Source: Syntrophaceae bacterium UBA2280
GTDB lineage: Bacteria > Desulfobacterota > Syntrophia > Syntrophales > Smithellaceae
Length of the DNA: 56,559 nucleotides
Direction of reading: 5' to 3'
Assembly (NCBI GenBank): GCA_002347685.1
Contig: DDWS01000060.1
Coordinates: forward strand, 1-56,559
Shown here: positions 25,917 through 34,563 of the stretch, in pieces
Numbering within the stretch: position 1 is the stretch's first letter
How the letters are laid out: each line of letters starts with the position of its first letter
Translations under genes and position numbers: made by a program
The notes under the pieces: model-generated
What the model was told of the DNA's origin: nothing
Database searches by the model: none
Seen by the model: the letters and a program-made list of their open reading frames with translations, nothing else

Positions 25917-26297
25917 TTGGAAAAACAAATGACTTTGAAGCCGGAAAAGCTGCAGGCATTCCGCAAACTGCTCACACAGAAGATCAATGAACTTCTGGGT
26001 GAAGCGGGGAAAACCGTGTCGGAAATGACCAACGGCAAGGAAAACTTTCCCGATCCCAACGACCGGGCGTCTTTGGAGTCCGACCGGAATTTCGAGCTCA
26101 GGATTCGCGACCGGGAACGAAAGCTTATCATGAAAATGCAAGAGGCCCTCAAACGGATTGATGACGGAACCTACGGAATATGTGAAGATTGCGGCGGACC
26201 GATCTCTGAAAAAAGACTAATGGCCCGGCCGGTCACTACGGAATGTATTGAGTGCAAAACCCGGCAGGAGAAACTCGAAAAACTCAAGGGGGAATAG
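25917..26297 (+). CDS. DksA/TraR-type zinc-finger regulator
   Basis: 126 aa from TTG 25917 (AAGGAG eight bases upstream); a GTG three codons earlier is the alternative. Coiled-coil N-terminal part with DPNDRASLESDR, then RIDDGTYGICEDCGGPI and a C4 zinc finger CEDC ... CIEC. DksA binds the RNA polymerase secondary channel and works with ppGpp; the acid pair of the tip is replaced here by DPNDRAS, as in many DksA-like proteins. A strong terminator follows. Confidence 0.9.
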   Translation: MEKQMTLKPEKLQAFRKLLTQKINELLGEAGKTVSEMTNGKENFPDPNDRASLESDRNFELRIRDRERKLIMKMQEALKRIDDGTYGICEDCGGPISEKRLMARPVTTECIECKTRQEKLEKLKGE

Positions 26298-26319
26298 CCT
26301 CCCGGACATGGAAATATAA

Positions 26320-26342
26320 GCGCCCCGTCGGGGCGTTTTTTT
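26320..26342 (+). terminator. Rho-independent terminator after the DksA-like gene
   Basis: GCGCCCC-GTC-GGGGCG stem followed by seven T. It also separates the DksA-like gene from priA. Confidence 0.9.
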
Positions 26343-26403
26343 ATTTCCATGTTTCATCCGCTCAACAATTTCTTTTTTTGCTCAAAGATGATAGCTAACC
26401 CAA

Positions 26404-28812
26404 ATGTATGTAAAGGTCGCCCTTAATATTCCGGCTGATAAACTCTTCACGTATCAGGTACCGGAGCATCTCAAATCCAAAGCCCAAATCGGCAAACGCG
26501 CTTTTGTCCCCTTCGGCCCCAGAAAACGTACCGGCTTTATTGTCGCCATGGAATCGTCCTGCGATCTTACAGAAGTCAGACCCATCCATGAAATCCTTGA
26601 TGAAGAGGCCCTCTTCGATGAAAATGATCTGAATTTTTATTCATGGATCGCCGAATATTTCATCTATCCGCTGGGAAAAACACTGGCGGAACTGATTCCA
26701 TCGGGTTCTGAAAAAAAAGATTACCTCTGGGTCGTGCCTTCCTTCGTGCCCGCCGGTCTGGCCCTGTCCAAAGCGCAAGAAAAGCTCCTGGATTTTTTAC
26801 GCAGATACCCCGAGGGAATCGCTCTGTCCCAGTTGATCAAAACCTCCGATCTGAAAAATGCGGCGGCGGTTGTACGCGGTCTGCATCTGGCGGGATTGGT
26901 GCAGATTGTCGAGCGGCAGAAAAAAACTCTGCCCGTCCGCACCCGTAAAATCATCGGTCTGGCGCCTTCTTTCCCGGACGCCGTAAAACTTACCCCCAGG
27001 CAGGAAGCGCTTGTCCTTTTTCTAAAAAAATCAGGCCCGATGGACTTCCATGATCTGATTGCCGCGGCGGGCACCTCCAGTGCCGTCATTTCCAGGCTGC
27101 TGGAAAAAGGCATCCTTGGGTTGGGCACCGCGGAAATCATCCGTAAAGCAAAGCTTTCGTCTTCCATCGGCTGTTCGCATGACAAAATCACACTCAGCAG
27201 TGAACAGCAAAACGCGCTTTCCGACATCTGCCGGCGGATCAAAGCCGGCGCCTTTTGTCCGATTCTGCTGCATGGCGTCACCGGCAGCGGAAAAACGGAA
27301 GTGTACCTCCATGCGATCGAACAGGTTTTAAAAGACGGCGGCACAGCCATGTACCTGGTGCCGGAAATCGCGCTCACGCCGCAGTTGATTTCCCGAATCG
27401 CCGGGCGGTTCGATGAAAACAAAATCGCCGTCATTCACAGTGGCATCGCACAGACCGTCCGTTACGATCAATGGCGGCAGATCAAACGCGGCCGGATAAA
27501 TCTGGTCATCGGCGCGCGTTCCGCGCTTTTCGCTCCCCTGCCGGATCTGAAGCTGATCATTGTCGATGAGGAGCATGACGCATCCTATAAACAGGACGAC
27601 CGCCTGTGCTATCACGCCCGTGATCTGGCCGTGGTCAAAGCCAAATTCAACCGGGCGGTGGTCCTTCTCGGATCGGCCACACCGGGAATCCGCTCCTTCT
27701 ATAATGCCCAAACCAGGAAATACGTTTATCTGGAACTCACAAAACGGGTGAACAATCAACCCCTGCCCCGCATCGACATCATCGACATGAAACAGCAAAA
27801 GGAAATCCACGGCAGGGCACCCATTCTGTCCGACACGCTGATTGCCGCCATCGGGGAAACTCTTTTGCGCAAAGAACAGGTACTTCTTTTTCTCAACAAA
27901 CGCGGGTTTGACACGTTTCTGGTATGCGCCGACTGCGGTTATCATTTTCAGTGCCCCCACTGCGCCGTCGCGCTCAAGAGTCACCTGGCGGAAAACATCA
28001 TCAAATGCCATTACTGCGATTACACGCAAAAGGCGATGCCTTTATGCCCGACATGCCGGGGCGGACGAATCCTCAACTACGGCACAGGAACGCAAAAACT
28101 GGAAAAGGAGATTGAAGGGCTGTTTCCCGGCGCGCGCGTCTGCCGGATGGATTCTGACACCACCATCCATCGGGGCTCACAGGAAAGCATTCTGTACGCT
28201 TTGGAACAAAAACAAATTGACATTCTGGTGGGCACACAAATGATCACCAAAGGACATGACTTTCCGTTTATCACCCTGGTGGGCGTCATTTCGGCGGACA
28301 CCTCGTTGAACATGCCGGATTTTCGCGCGGCGGAAAAAACATTTCAGACGATGACGCAGGTCGCCGGTCGCGGCGGACGCGGGGATGCCGCGGGCCGGGT
28401 CATCATTCAGACTTTCAATCCGCAGCATTACGCCCTGCAGCACACGCAGCACTATGACTACAAGGCGTTTTATTCAGACGAAATCGATTTTCGCAAGACA
28501 CTGCAGTATCCGCCCTTCGGTCATATCATCCAGTTGCGTCTGTCTTCTGTAAAACAAGACGCGCTGACGCAGATTGCAGAGGAAATCGGACGGATGGCCC
28601 GTGCGCTTTGCACACGCTTCGACAACACCGTTCAAATCATCGGCCCGGCGCCCTCTCCGCTGGAAAAAATCCGCGGACAATACCGCTGGCAGATGCTGAT
28701 CAAGGGCCGGGACATTAAAAGTTTGCACCGGATCGCAGCCGGTCTGCTCGAAAAGCACGACACCAGCGCCGTGAAAATCACCGCGGATGTTGATCCGGAA
28801 AATTTCATGTGA
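26404..28812 (+). CDS. priA: Primosomal replication restart helicase PriA
   Basis: 802 aa. N-terminal 3' DNA-binding domain (FTYQVPEHL, RAFVPFGPRKRTGFI), helicase motifs HGVTGSGKTEVYLHA (Walker A), LIIVDEEHDASYK (DEEH), LLGSATPGIRS, then an eight-Cys zinc insertion (CADCGYHFQCPHC and CHYCDYTQ, LCPTCRGG) and motifs V-VI (GTQMITKGHDFP, QVAGRGGRGD). Reloads the replisome at stalled forks. Unlike the common priA-def-fmt order, no def follows; two minus-strand genes sit before fmt. Confidence 0.96.
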   Translation: MYVKVALNIPADKLFTYQVPEHLKSKAQIGKRAFVPFGPRKRTGFIVAMESSCDLTEVRPIHEILDEEALFDENDLNFYSWIAEYFIYPLGKTLAELIPSGSEKKDYLWVVPSFVPAGLALSKAQEKLLDFLRRYPEGIALSQLIKTSDLKNAAAVVRGLHLAGLVQIVERQKKTLPVRTRKIIGLAPSFPDAVKLTPRQEALVLFLKKSGPMDFHDLIAAAGTSSAVISRLLEKGILGLGTAEIIRKAKLSSSIGCSHDKITLSSEQQNALSDICRRIKAGAFCPILLHGVTGSGKTEVYLHAIEQVLKDGGTAMYLVPEIALTPQLISRIAGRFDENKIAVIHSGIAQTVRYDQWRQIKRGRINLVIGARSALFAPLPDLKLIIVDEEHDASYKQDDRLCYHARDLAVVKAKFNRAVVLLGSATPGIRSFYNAQTRKYVYLELTKRVNNQPLPRIDIIDMKQQKEIHGRAPILSDTLIAAIGETLLRKEQVLLFLNKRGFDTFLVCADCGYHFQCPHCAVALKSHLAENIIKCHYCDYTQKAMPLCPTCRGGRILNYGTGTQKLEKEIEGLFPGARVCRMDSDTTIHRGSQESILYALEQKQIDILVGTQMITKGHDFPFITLVGVISADTSLNMPDFRAAEKTFQTMTQVAGRGGRGDAAGRVIIQTFNPQHYALQHTQHYDYKAFYSDEIDFRKTLQYPPFGHIIQLRLSSVKQDALTQIAEEIGRMARALCTRFDNTVQIIGPAPSPLEKIRGQYRWQMLIKGRDIKSLHRIAAGLLEKHDTSAVKITADVDPENFM

Positions 28813-28910
28813 TGGAGAAACATTCTGTCTTCAACCCCTGATGAAAGTCTTCTTGTGACGAATGGTATTCAACATGAATTCTCAAGATGAAATCGTCCGG
28901 ACACGCTCAA

Positions 28911-28951
28911 ATAAAAAACCCGGCAAAGGGGATAACCTGCTGCCGGGTTTG
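28911..28951 (-). terminator. Rho-independent terminator for the RsbRD_N pair
   Basis: Stem AACCCGGCA/TGCCGGGTT with, on the minus strand, TTTTTTATTT after it. It follows the two RsbRD_N genes and could also end the priA transcript from the other side. Confidence 0.85.
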
Positions 28952-28991
28952 TATTCAGAACGCCTTTTTGCTAATTCCTGCGCGTCTCCTG

Positions 28992-29426
28992 CTAAATCCG
29001 ATCCTGATAATACTGGGTAATTTCATAAACCGCGTAATCGATCATCAGCATGATGCGCATGACGCTGTCGATAGCCTGATTATGTTCCAGGGCATTGATG
29101 AAGATCGCCTGGAAATCAGCATACAGCCACATGTGCCGACGCATCAGATTCAAAGCGTAAATGGTTTCCTGCAGGGGGATGCCGCTTTCGTGACAGGTTT
29201 TTGAATACTGCAAGAAAAATTCCTGCGCCTTTTCATAGCGATTGGGCGCGATGAGCATATTTCTGAGCTGGCTGTAAAACTTCACAGCGAGCAGCACCAG
29301 TTTATCATCGGGTATATTCCAGCAATGCATGGTCCTTTTGTTTTTTTTGACGTCTGCCGCCCAGTGTCGTGCTATTTCATCAATATTTCCCTCTAAAACA
29401 TCCAGCAGCTTGATCGACTCCACCAT
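28992..29426 (-). CDS. RsbRD_N-domain protein, copy B
   Basis: 144 aa. Pattern of the RsbRD N-terminal (Pfam RsbRD_N) helical domain: EIARHWAADVKKNKRT, FYSQLRNML, YSKTCHESGIPLQETIYALNLMRRHMWLYADFQ and DYAVYEITQYYQ. In stressosome proteins this module is fused to STAS; here it stands alone. About one third of residues match its neighbour 49 bp upstream, so it is a tandem duplicate. Start 29426 has AAGGAG upstream. It may be a sensor-like or binding module; not experimentally known. Confidence 0.75.
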   Translation of the reverse strand: MVESIKLLDVLEGNIDEIARHWAADVKKNKRTMHCWNIPDDKLVLLAVKFYSQLRNMLIAPNRYEKAQEFFLQYSKTCHESGIPLQETIYALNLMRRHMWLYADFQAIFINALEHNQAIDSVMRIMLMIDYAVYEITQYYQDRI

Positions 29427-29475
29427 AGCCTGTACTCCTTTCTCCAATGTTAAAACGAACCGGGAAATGGATTGT

Positions 29476-29928
29476 TTATTTTTTTCCTTTTTTCATGAGT
29501 TCCTGGTATTCCTTCGTCACCTCAAACACCGCGTAATCGAAAAGCAGGATCGTACGGCTCAAAGTGTCCAGGGCCTGTCGCTGATCAATGCCGGCACTGA
29601 AGATGGTCTGGAATTCGGCATACAGCCAGATGTGCCGTCTCAGGAGAATCAGCGCATAAACCGCTTCATCCATAGGGATACCCATGGAAAAACTTTCCTG
29701 GGCGTAGGTCCGGAAGTATTTTAAGGCGTCTTCGCCGATCTTCTCATCGGCATACATTTTGCTGAAATTCCTGTAGAACTTCACGCCCTGAAATATAATT
29801 CTTTCTTCCTCCAGTTCCTTGTATTTTTTTGTCCGGGCATTATTTTGAACATCCATTGCCCATCGTTTGGCCATTTTCTCCGCGTGCTGCTCGGCCAACT
29901 CCACATATTTAATGGCGTATGTCTTCAT
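29476..29928 (-). CDS. RsbRD_N-domain protein, copy A
   Basis: 150 aa. Same helical module as copy B: KMAKRWAMDVQNNARTKKY, GVKFYRNFSKMY, TYAQESFSMGIPMDEAVYALILLRRHIWLYAEFQTIF and LFDYAVFEVTKEYQELM. No STAS, kinase or membrane part. First of the two-gene unit; AAGGAGA precedes the ATG. Its 5' side faces the fmt promoter, so the spacer likely carries divergent promoters. Confidence 0.75.
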   Translation of the reverse strand: MKTYAIKYVELAEQHAEKMAKRWAMDVQNNARTKKYKELEEERIIFQGVKFYRNFSKMYADEKIGEDALKYFRTYAQESFSMGIPMDEAVYALILLRRHIWLYAEFQTIFSAGIDQRQALDTLSRTILLFDYAVFEVTKEYQELMKKGKK

Positions 29929-30081
29929 GCTATCTCCTTTCCGTTTGAAAGCAACTGCGATTGATCATGTCATCCGGGCTAAACTTTTCGCTTTATCGGT
30001 TTGCGTGTTTGGTTCTATATAAAACAGCTAAACGGAAATGACAACAGAAATTATTTGCAAATCCACAAAGCAGGGTAATTC

Positions 30082-30110
30082 TTGACACAACCCGGTTAAT
30101 TCCATATAGA
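30082..30110 (+). promoter_or_regulatory. Sigma70 promoter of fmt
   Basis: TTGACA (30082-30087), 17-bp spacer, TATAGA (30105-30110); start of translation is 29 bp after the -10. One of the best promoter matches in the window. Confidence 0.75.
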
Positions 30111-30138
30111 TGACAAAATTTGTGAAGGACTGCACACA

Positions 30139-31077
30139 ATGACCAAGCCGAGCCTTATCTTCATGGGAACGCCGGACTTCGCCCTGCCAGCCCTGCGCAT
30201 GCTGCATTCCGAACATTATTCGATTCTGTCCGTCGTCACGCAACCGGATCGCAAGGCCGGCCGTGGGCAAAAAGAAGCGGTGCCACCCGTCAAGCTTCTG
30301 GCGGAAAAATTCGGGCTGCCGGTACTCCAGCCGCAAAAAGTGAAAGATCAGGTTTTTCTCGACAGGCTTTATCAACTCAAACCGGACATGGTGGTGGTCG
30401 CGGCATTCGGGCAGATTCTACCCAAAGCAATCATCGGCTTTCCCCGCTTTGGCTGCCTGAATATCCATCCGTCGCTTTTGCCCAAATACCGCGGCGCGGC
30501 GCCTCTCAACTGGAGCATCATCCGCGGCGAAACCAAAACCGGCGTCACGATCATGCTCATGGACGAAGGCATGGACTCCGGAGACATCCTGGCACAGGAA
30601 GAAACCCCCATCGGCAGAGATGAAACCTTTGGCGAGCTGCATGACCGCCTTTCGATACTGGGTGCGACACTGCTGATTCAAACCATCGATCGGGTGATTG
30701 CCGGAACCATCCGAAGGCAACCGCAGGAACCTCTGGGTGTGACATTCGCCCCCCGTCTGACCAGAGAAACCGGAAAAATCAACTGGCATGCAGGCGTCGG
30801 CGACATTGTCAATCTCATCCGGGGAATGAGCCCCACGCCCGCGGCCTATACCATGCTGGAAGGACAGACGCTGAAAATTTTTTCCGCCTTCGGCCGGACG
30901 GGCCCTGTTGGCCCGCCCCCCGGCACCGTCGGCACTCCGTACGCGCAAGGCCTGCCTGTCGCAGCCCAGGACGGCTACGTCACCTTAAAGGATATTCAAC
31001 TGGCCGGCAGGAAAAGGATGTCTACGGAAGATTTTCTGCGCGGGTACCGGATTCGGACCGGAAGCGTATTAGGCTGA
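30139..31077 (+). CDS. fmt: Methionyl-tRNA formyltransferase
   Basis: 312 aa. FMGTPDFALPALRML at the N-terminus, the tRNA-binding loop QPDRKAGRGQ, and the active-site block LNIHPSLLPKYRGAAPLNW with Asp in MDEGMDSGDIL; C-terminal OB-like domain (INWHAGVGDIVNLIRGM). Formylates initiator Met-tRNA. Followed by rsmB 65 bp on, a widespread pairing, but the usual def neighbour is absent. Confidence 0.96.
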   Translation: MTKPSLIFMGTPDFALPALRMLHSEHYSILSVVTQPDRKAGRGQKEAVPPVKLLAEKFGLPVLQPQKVKDQVFLDRLYQLKPDMVVVAAFGQILPKAIIGFPRFGCLNIHPSLLPKYRGAAPLNWSIIRGETKTGVTIMLMDEGMDSGDILAQEETPIGRDETFGELHDRLSILGATLLIQTIDRVIAGTIRRQPQEPLGVTFAPRLTRETGKINWHAGVGDIVNLIRGMSPTPAAYTMLEGQTLKIFSAFGRTGPVGPPPGTVGTPYAQGLPVAAQDGYVTLKDIQLAGRKRMSTEDFLRGYRIRTGSVLG

Positions 31078-31142
31078 AGGATGAGGAAGAAAAACCCCGG
31101 CGCAAAAAATAGTCAAAAAGAGATATCCGCAGAAGGGTCATT

Positions 31143-32489
31143 GTGAAAAAAACAATACGCCACCAGGCAGTGGACATTTTAAACACGGTTTCGCAAACCC
31201 GGATGTTTGCAGGCGACCTTCTGGATGCCGGCCTTGACGAGCAGAATCTTTCAGGCACGGCGGACGGCCGCCTGCTCACGCATCTGGTGTATGGCGTTTT
31301 ACGTATGCAGGGGCATCTGGACTGGATTCTTGCCTGCCTTTATCGCGGTGATTACGCCAAAATGGAAGACACTGTTAAGAACGTCCTGCGAACCGGCCTG
31401 TATCAGCTCAAATTCAGCGACCGGCTGCCCGAATTTGCGGTGGTCGACGAAGCGGTCAAAATCGCCAAGCGTATCAACCAGGGTGCCGGCGGACTGGTCA
31501 ACGCCGTTTTGAGAAGTTACCTGCGAAATACTGAAAAAATCGCCTTCCCGTCACTGGAAGAAAATCCGGCACAGCATATCGCGACGTTTCATTCCCATCC
31601 CCTCTGGCTGATCCATATCTGGCTTGATATTTTCGGCAGGGAAGAAACCCTTGCGCTTTGTCAGGCCAACAACGACCTGCCTCCCCTGACCGTGCGCGTC
31701 AACACCCTGAAAGCCACCCGGGAGGCTTTGGCAGAAAGACTCACGGCTGAAGGGTTCGCCTGCGAGGTGACAAAATTTTCACCCGATGGAATTCGCCTGA
31801 CCGATCCGCCCCGCCCCATTCAGAAAACTCTTTTCTTTAAAGAAGGATTCGTGCGCCTCCAGGATGAAGCCGCGCAGATGATCGCCTGGCTGGTGAGTCC
31901 CCAAAGCGGGGACAGCATTCTGGATGTCTGCGCCGGCAGCGGCGGTAAAACCAGCCACCTGGCGGCGCAGATGCAGAACAAAGGCCGCATTGTGGCCATG
32001 GACCGCGACATGGACAAAATCACGCAACTGAAAAAGGACGCATCCAGGATGGCGGTTTCGATCATCGACACCCGGCAGGCCGACCTGAGCCAACCCCTGT
32101 CTGCTGAATTTACTAACTGCTTTGATCAGGTTCTGGTCGACGCGCCCTGTTCCGGTACCGGCACGCTCAGACGCAATCCGGAAATCAAATGGCGCCTGAA
32201 AGACGCCGATCTGAACATTTTTTCAAAGGCGCAAAAGGTGATTCTTCAGAACGCTTCGCATGCGGTCAAAAAAGACGGACGCCTGATTTACTGCACGTGT
32301 TCCCTGGTGCCGGCCGAGAATGACGACGTGATCAGACAATTCCTCGCCGCCAATCCGCAATTCACCGTCGAGAAAAAACCTGCGGCCATTCCGGACGCAC
32401 TGGGAGACCGCCGTGGTTTTTTCAGAACCTATCCGCAGCGGCACAATACGGACGGATTCTTCGGCGCCATTCTACGCCGCCGGATTTGA
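31143..32489 (+). CDS. rsmB: 16S rRNA m5C967 methyltransferase RsmB
   Basis: 448 aa. N-terminal NusB-like RNA-binding domain (DILNTVSQTRMFAGDLL, VYGVLRMQGHLDWIL, VDEAVKIAKRI, GLVNAVLRSY), then the SAM domain: DVCAGSGGKTSHLA, and the two catalytic cysteines in VDAPCSGTGTLRRNPEIKWR and YCTCSLVPAEND. Start is GTG 31143. Methylates C967 of 16S rRNA. Confidence 0.95.
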   Translation: MKKTIRHQAVDILNTVSQTRMFAGDLLDAGLDEQNLSGTADGRLLTHLVYGVLRMQGHLDWILACLYRGDYAKMEDTVKNVLRTGLYQLKFSDRLPEFAVVDEAVKIAKRINQGAGGLVNAVLRSYLRNTEKIAFPSLEENPAQHIATFHSHPLWLIHIWLDIFGREETLALCQANNDLPPLTVRVNTLKATREALAERLTAEGFACEVTKFSPDGIRLTDPPRPIQKTLFFKEGFVRLQDEAAQMIAWLVSPQSGDSILDVCAGSGGKTSHLAAQMQNKGRIVAMDRDMDKITQLKKDASRMAVSIIDTRQADLSQPLSAEFTNCFDQVLVDAPCSGTGTLRRNPEIKWRLKDADLNIFSKAQKVILQNASHAVKKDGRLIYCTCSLVPAENDDVIRQFLAANPQFTVEKKPAAIPDALGDRRGFFRTYPQRHNTDGFFGAILRRRI

Positions 32490-32550
32490 ATTGACGAACG
32501 AAACAAAATCATGCTAGCGTACCCACTCATTTTTTGCTCAAGGAGCGTTT

Positions 32551-33180
32551 ATGTTCGTCAAACAAATGCAGGTAGGACATATGGCGGTTTTCGCCTATCT
32601 GATCGGCGACACGGTCACCGGCGACGCTTTGGTCATTGATCCGGCCGACAACGCGCATGATATTCTTTCGATCGCCGCGCAAAACGGCCTGCGCATCAAT
32701 TACATCGTCAACACGCACGGCCACGTCGACCATATCGGCGGCAACGCCGAAATGAAAAAATTGACAGACGCGAAAATCGTGGTCCACGAAGCGGACGCGA
32801 TCATGCTCACCTCCACGCCGCCGATGATGCTCAAGATGTTCGGTGCAAAGCAGTCTCCGCCGCCGGACATTCTCGTTTCAGAAGGGCAGACCCTTTCCGT
32901 AGGCAATGTAGAACTCAAAGTCATCCATACCCCCGGCCATTCTCCCGGCGGCATGTGCCTGTACACACCCGGCCATGTGTTTACCGGCGATACGCTTTTT
33001 GTGGAAGCGGTGGGTCGCACCGATCTTCCGGGTGGTTCCTGGCAGACCATGTATCATGCCATCAAAACAAAACTTTTCACCCTGCCGGATGACACCCGGG
33101 TCATGCCCGGCCACAACTACGGCCGGACGCCGACCTCCACCATCGGCCACGAAAAACAGCATAACCCTTCCGTTCGATAA
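32551..33180 (+). CDS. Metallo-beta-lactamase-fold hydrolase (glyoxalase II-like)
   Basis: 209 aa. Zinc motifs: NTHGHVDHIGGN (HxHxDH), HTPGHSPGG, FTGDTLF (bridging Asp) and MPGHNYG (last His). The compact size and GHSPGGMCLYTPGHVFTGDTLF match YcbL/GloB2-like hydrolases that split S-D-lactoylglutathione or related thioesters. AAGGAGCG lies upstream. Only 15 bp before purC, so co-transcribed. The natural thiol substrate is unknown. Confidence 0.92.
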   Translation: MFVKQMQVGHMAVFAYLIGDTVTGDALVIDPADNAHDILSIAAQNGLRINYIVNTHGHVDHIGGNAEMKKLTDAKIVVHEADAIMLTSTPPMMLKMFGAKQSPPPDILVSEGQTLSVGNVELKVIHTPGHSPGGMCLYTPGHVFTGDTLFVEAVGRTDLPGGSWQTMYHAIKTKLFTLPDDTRVMPGHNYGRTPTSTIGHEKQHNPSVR

Positions 33181-33195
33181 AGGAGCCAGTGATTC

Positions 33196-34077
33196 ATGAC
33201 GACAAGCATTGCCCAGACAAACTTCCCGAAGTTAAAATTCCTCAACCGCGGTAAAGTGCGCGACCTTTACGCCATCGGGGATCACCTTCTTTTGGTGTCC
33301 ACCGACCGCATTTCCGCGTTTGACGTCGTCATGCCCGATCCGATACCGGGCAAGGGTTTGATTTTAAACAGGATGTCTGCCTTCTGGTTTGGGCAGATGG
33401 AAGATATTATCGGCAATCACATCCTTTCGACGAACGCGGCGGATTTTCCACCAGAATGCGCGCCCTATTTCAAAAGCCTTGAGGGCCGCAGCATGCTGGT
33501 GAAAAAAGCGAAACCGCTTCCGGTGGAATGCATTGTGCGCGGTTATCTTTCCGGCTCCGGCTGGAAGGACTATCGCCTCACCCAGGCTATTTCCGGCATT
33601 AAACTTCCGGAGGGACTACGCGAATCCTCACGTCTGCCCGAAACCATTTTCACGCCAACCACCAAAGCGCCGGAAGGGGAGCATGATTCCCCGATCACCC
33701 GGGATGAAATGGAAGACGTCATCGGCACCGCGCTCACCGAAAAGATCATCAGGATCTCTCTGGCGATTTATGAAAGAGCGTCTGCAATTGCCCTGGAAGC
33801 CGGCATGATCATTGCCGACACAAAAATGGAATTCGGTCTCATCGATGATGAACTGATCCTGATTGATGAATTGCTGACGCCGGATTCCTCCCGTTTCTGG
33901 CCTGCCGACGATTACGAAGAAGGTCGCGCACAGAAGAGTTACGATAAGCAGTTCCTGCGCGATTATCTGCTTTCCATCCACTGGAACCAGAAACCGCCCG
34001 CACCCGCCCTTCCTCCGGATATCATTGACAAAACCAGGGCTAAATATGAAGAAGCGTATTCACGTCTGGTAAAATAA
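33196..34077 (+). CDS. purC: SAICAR synthetase PurC
   Basis: 293 aa, the longer eukaryote/yeast-like PurC form. Motifs: RGKVRDLYAIGD, STDRISAFDVVMPD, PVECIVRGYLSGSGW, IFTPTTKAPEGEHDS, IIADTKMEFGL and DELLTPDSSRFW. Joins aspartate to CAIR in purine synthesis. AAAGGAG precedes ATG. A clear terminator follows. Confidence 0.96.
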   Translation: MTTSIAQTNFPKLKFLNRGKVRDLYAIGDHLLLVSTDRISAFDVVMPDPIPGKGLILNRMSAFWFGQMEDIIGNHILSTNAADFPPECAPYFKSLEGRSMLVKKAKPLPVECIVRGYLSGSGWKDYRLTQAISGIKLPEGLRESSRLPETIFTPTTKAPEGEHDSPITRDEMEDVIGTALTEKIIRISLAIYERASAIALEAGMIIADTKMEFGLIDDELILIDELLTPDSSRFWPADDYEEGRAQKSYDKQFLRDYLLSIHWNQKPPAPALPPDIIDKTRAKYEEAYSRLVK

Positions 34078-34115
34078 ATTTTTTACCATTGACAGAGGCT
34101 AAAGCGTTGTTAATT

Positions 34116-34151
34116 TACGCCGTGTTTATCCGCACGGCGTCATTTTTTTTC
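34116..34151 (+). terminator. Rho-independent terminator after purC
   Basis: ACGCCGTG/CACGGCGT stem, seven-base loop, then CA and eight T. Confidence 0.88.
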
Positions 34152-34164
34152 AGGAGGCGCTCTT

Positions 34165-34563
34165 TTGAGTACAAGAAAGTTACCGGATTACCGCTTACGA
34201 CAGAAAATTTTATATATCGATCAAACATCCGCTGAAAACCTGATCCGATACGGGGACTTGTACCTTGAATCCGGTGCCGTCTCAGACGCACTCGATTTCT
34301 ATGCCAAGGCCGCGCACACGGAGGGGCTGGAAAAAATCAGGCAGATCACATTTGAAAATGGCGACGTTTTTCTCTTTCAGCGCGTGGCCAAAGCGCTGGA
34401 CGTAGAACCTGACCCTTCGGACTGGAAAGCCATCGCCGGGCGGGCTATCGAACATCAATACTTCTCCTTTGCCCGACATGCACTGGAAATTATTAACGAT
34501 ACGGAAGGTATCAAGGCACTGGCCGGGATGATGAAAGCGGAGGAAGCTGAAAAAGGCGCATGA
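34165..34563 (+). CDS. Hypothetical helical (TPR-like) protein preceding dnaJ
   Basis: 132 aa from a TTG with AGGAGG upstream. Helix-turn-helix repeats of TPR type can be seen (NLIRYGDLYLESGAVSDALDFYAKA, and EHQYFSFARHALEII), no membrane segment and no named domain. It overlaps dnaJ by 4 bp (ATGA), so the two are translationally coupled; a co-chaperone or regulatory link is inferred from that alone. Confidence 0.75.
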   Translation: MSTRKLPDYRLRQKILYIDQTSAENLIRYGDLYLESGAVSDALDFYAKAAHTEGLEKIRQITFENGDVFLFQRVAKALDVEPDPSDWKAIAGRAIEHQYFSFARHALEIINDTEGIKALAGMMKAEEAEKGA

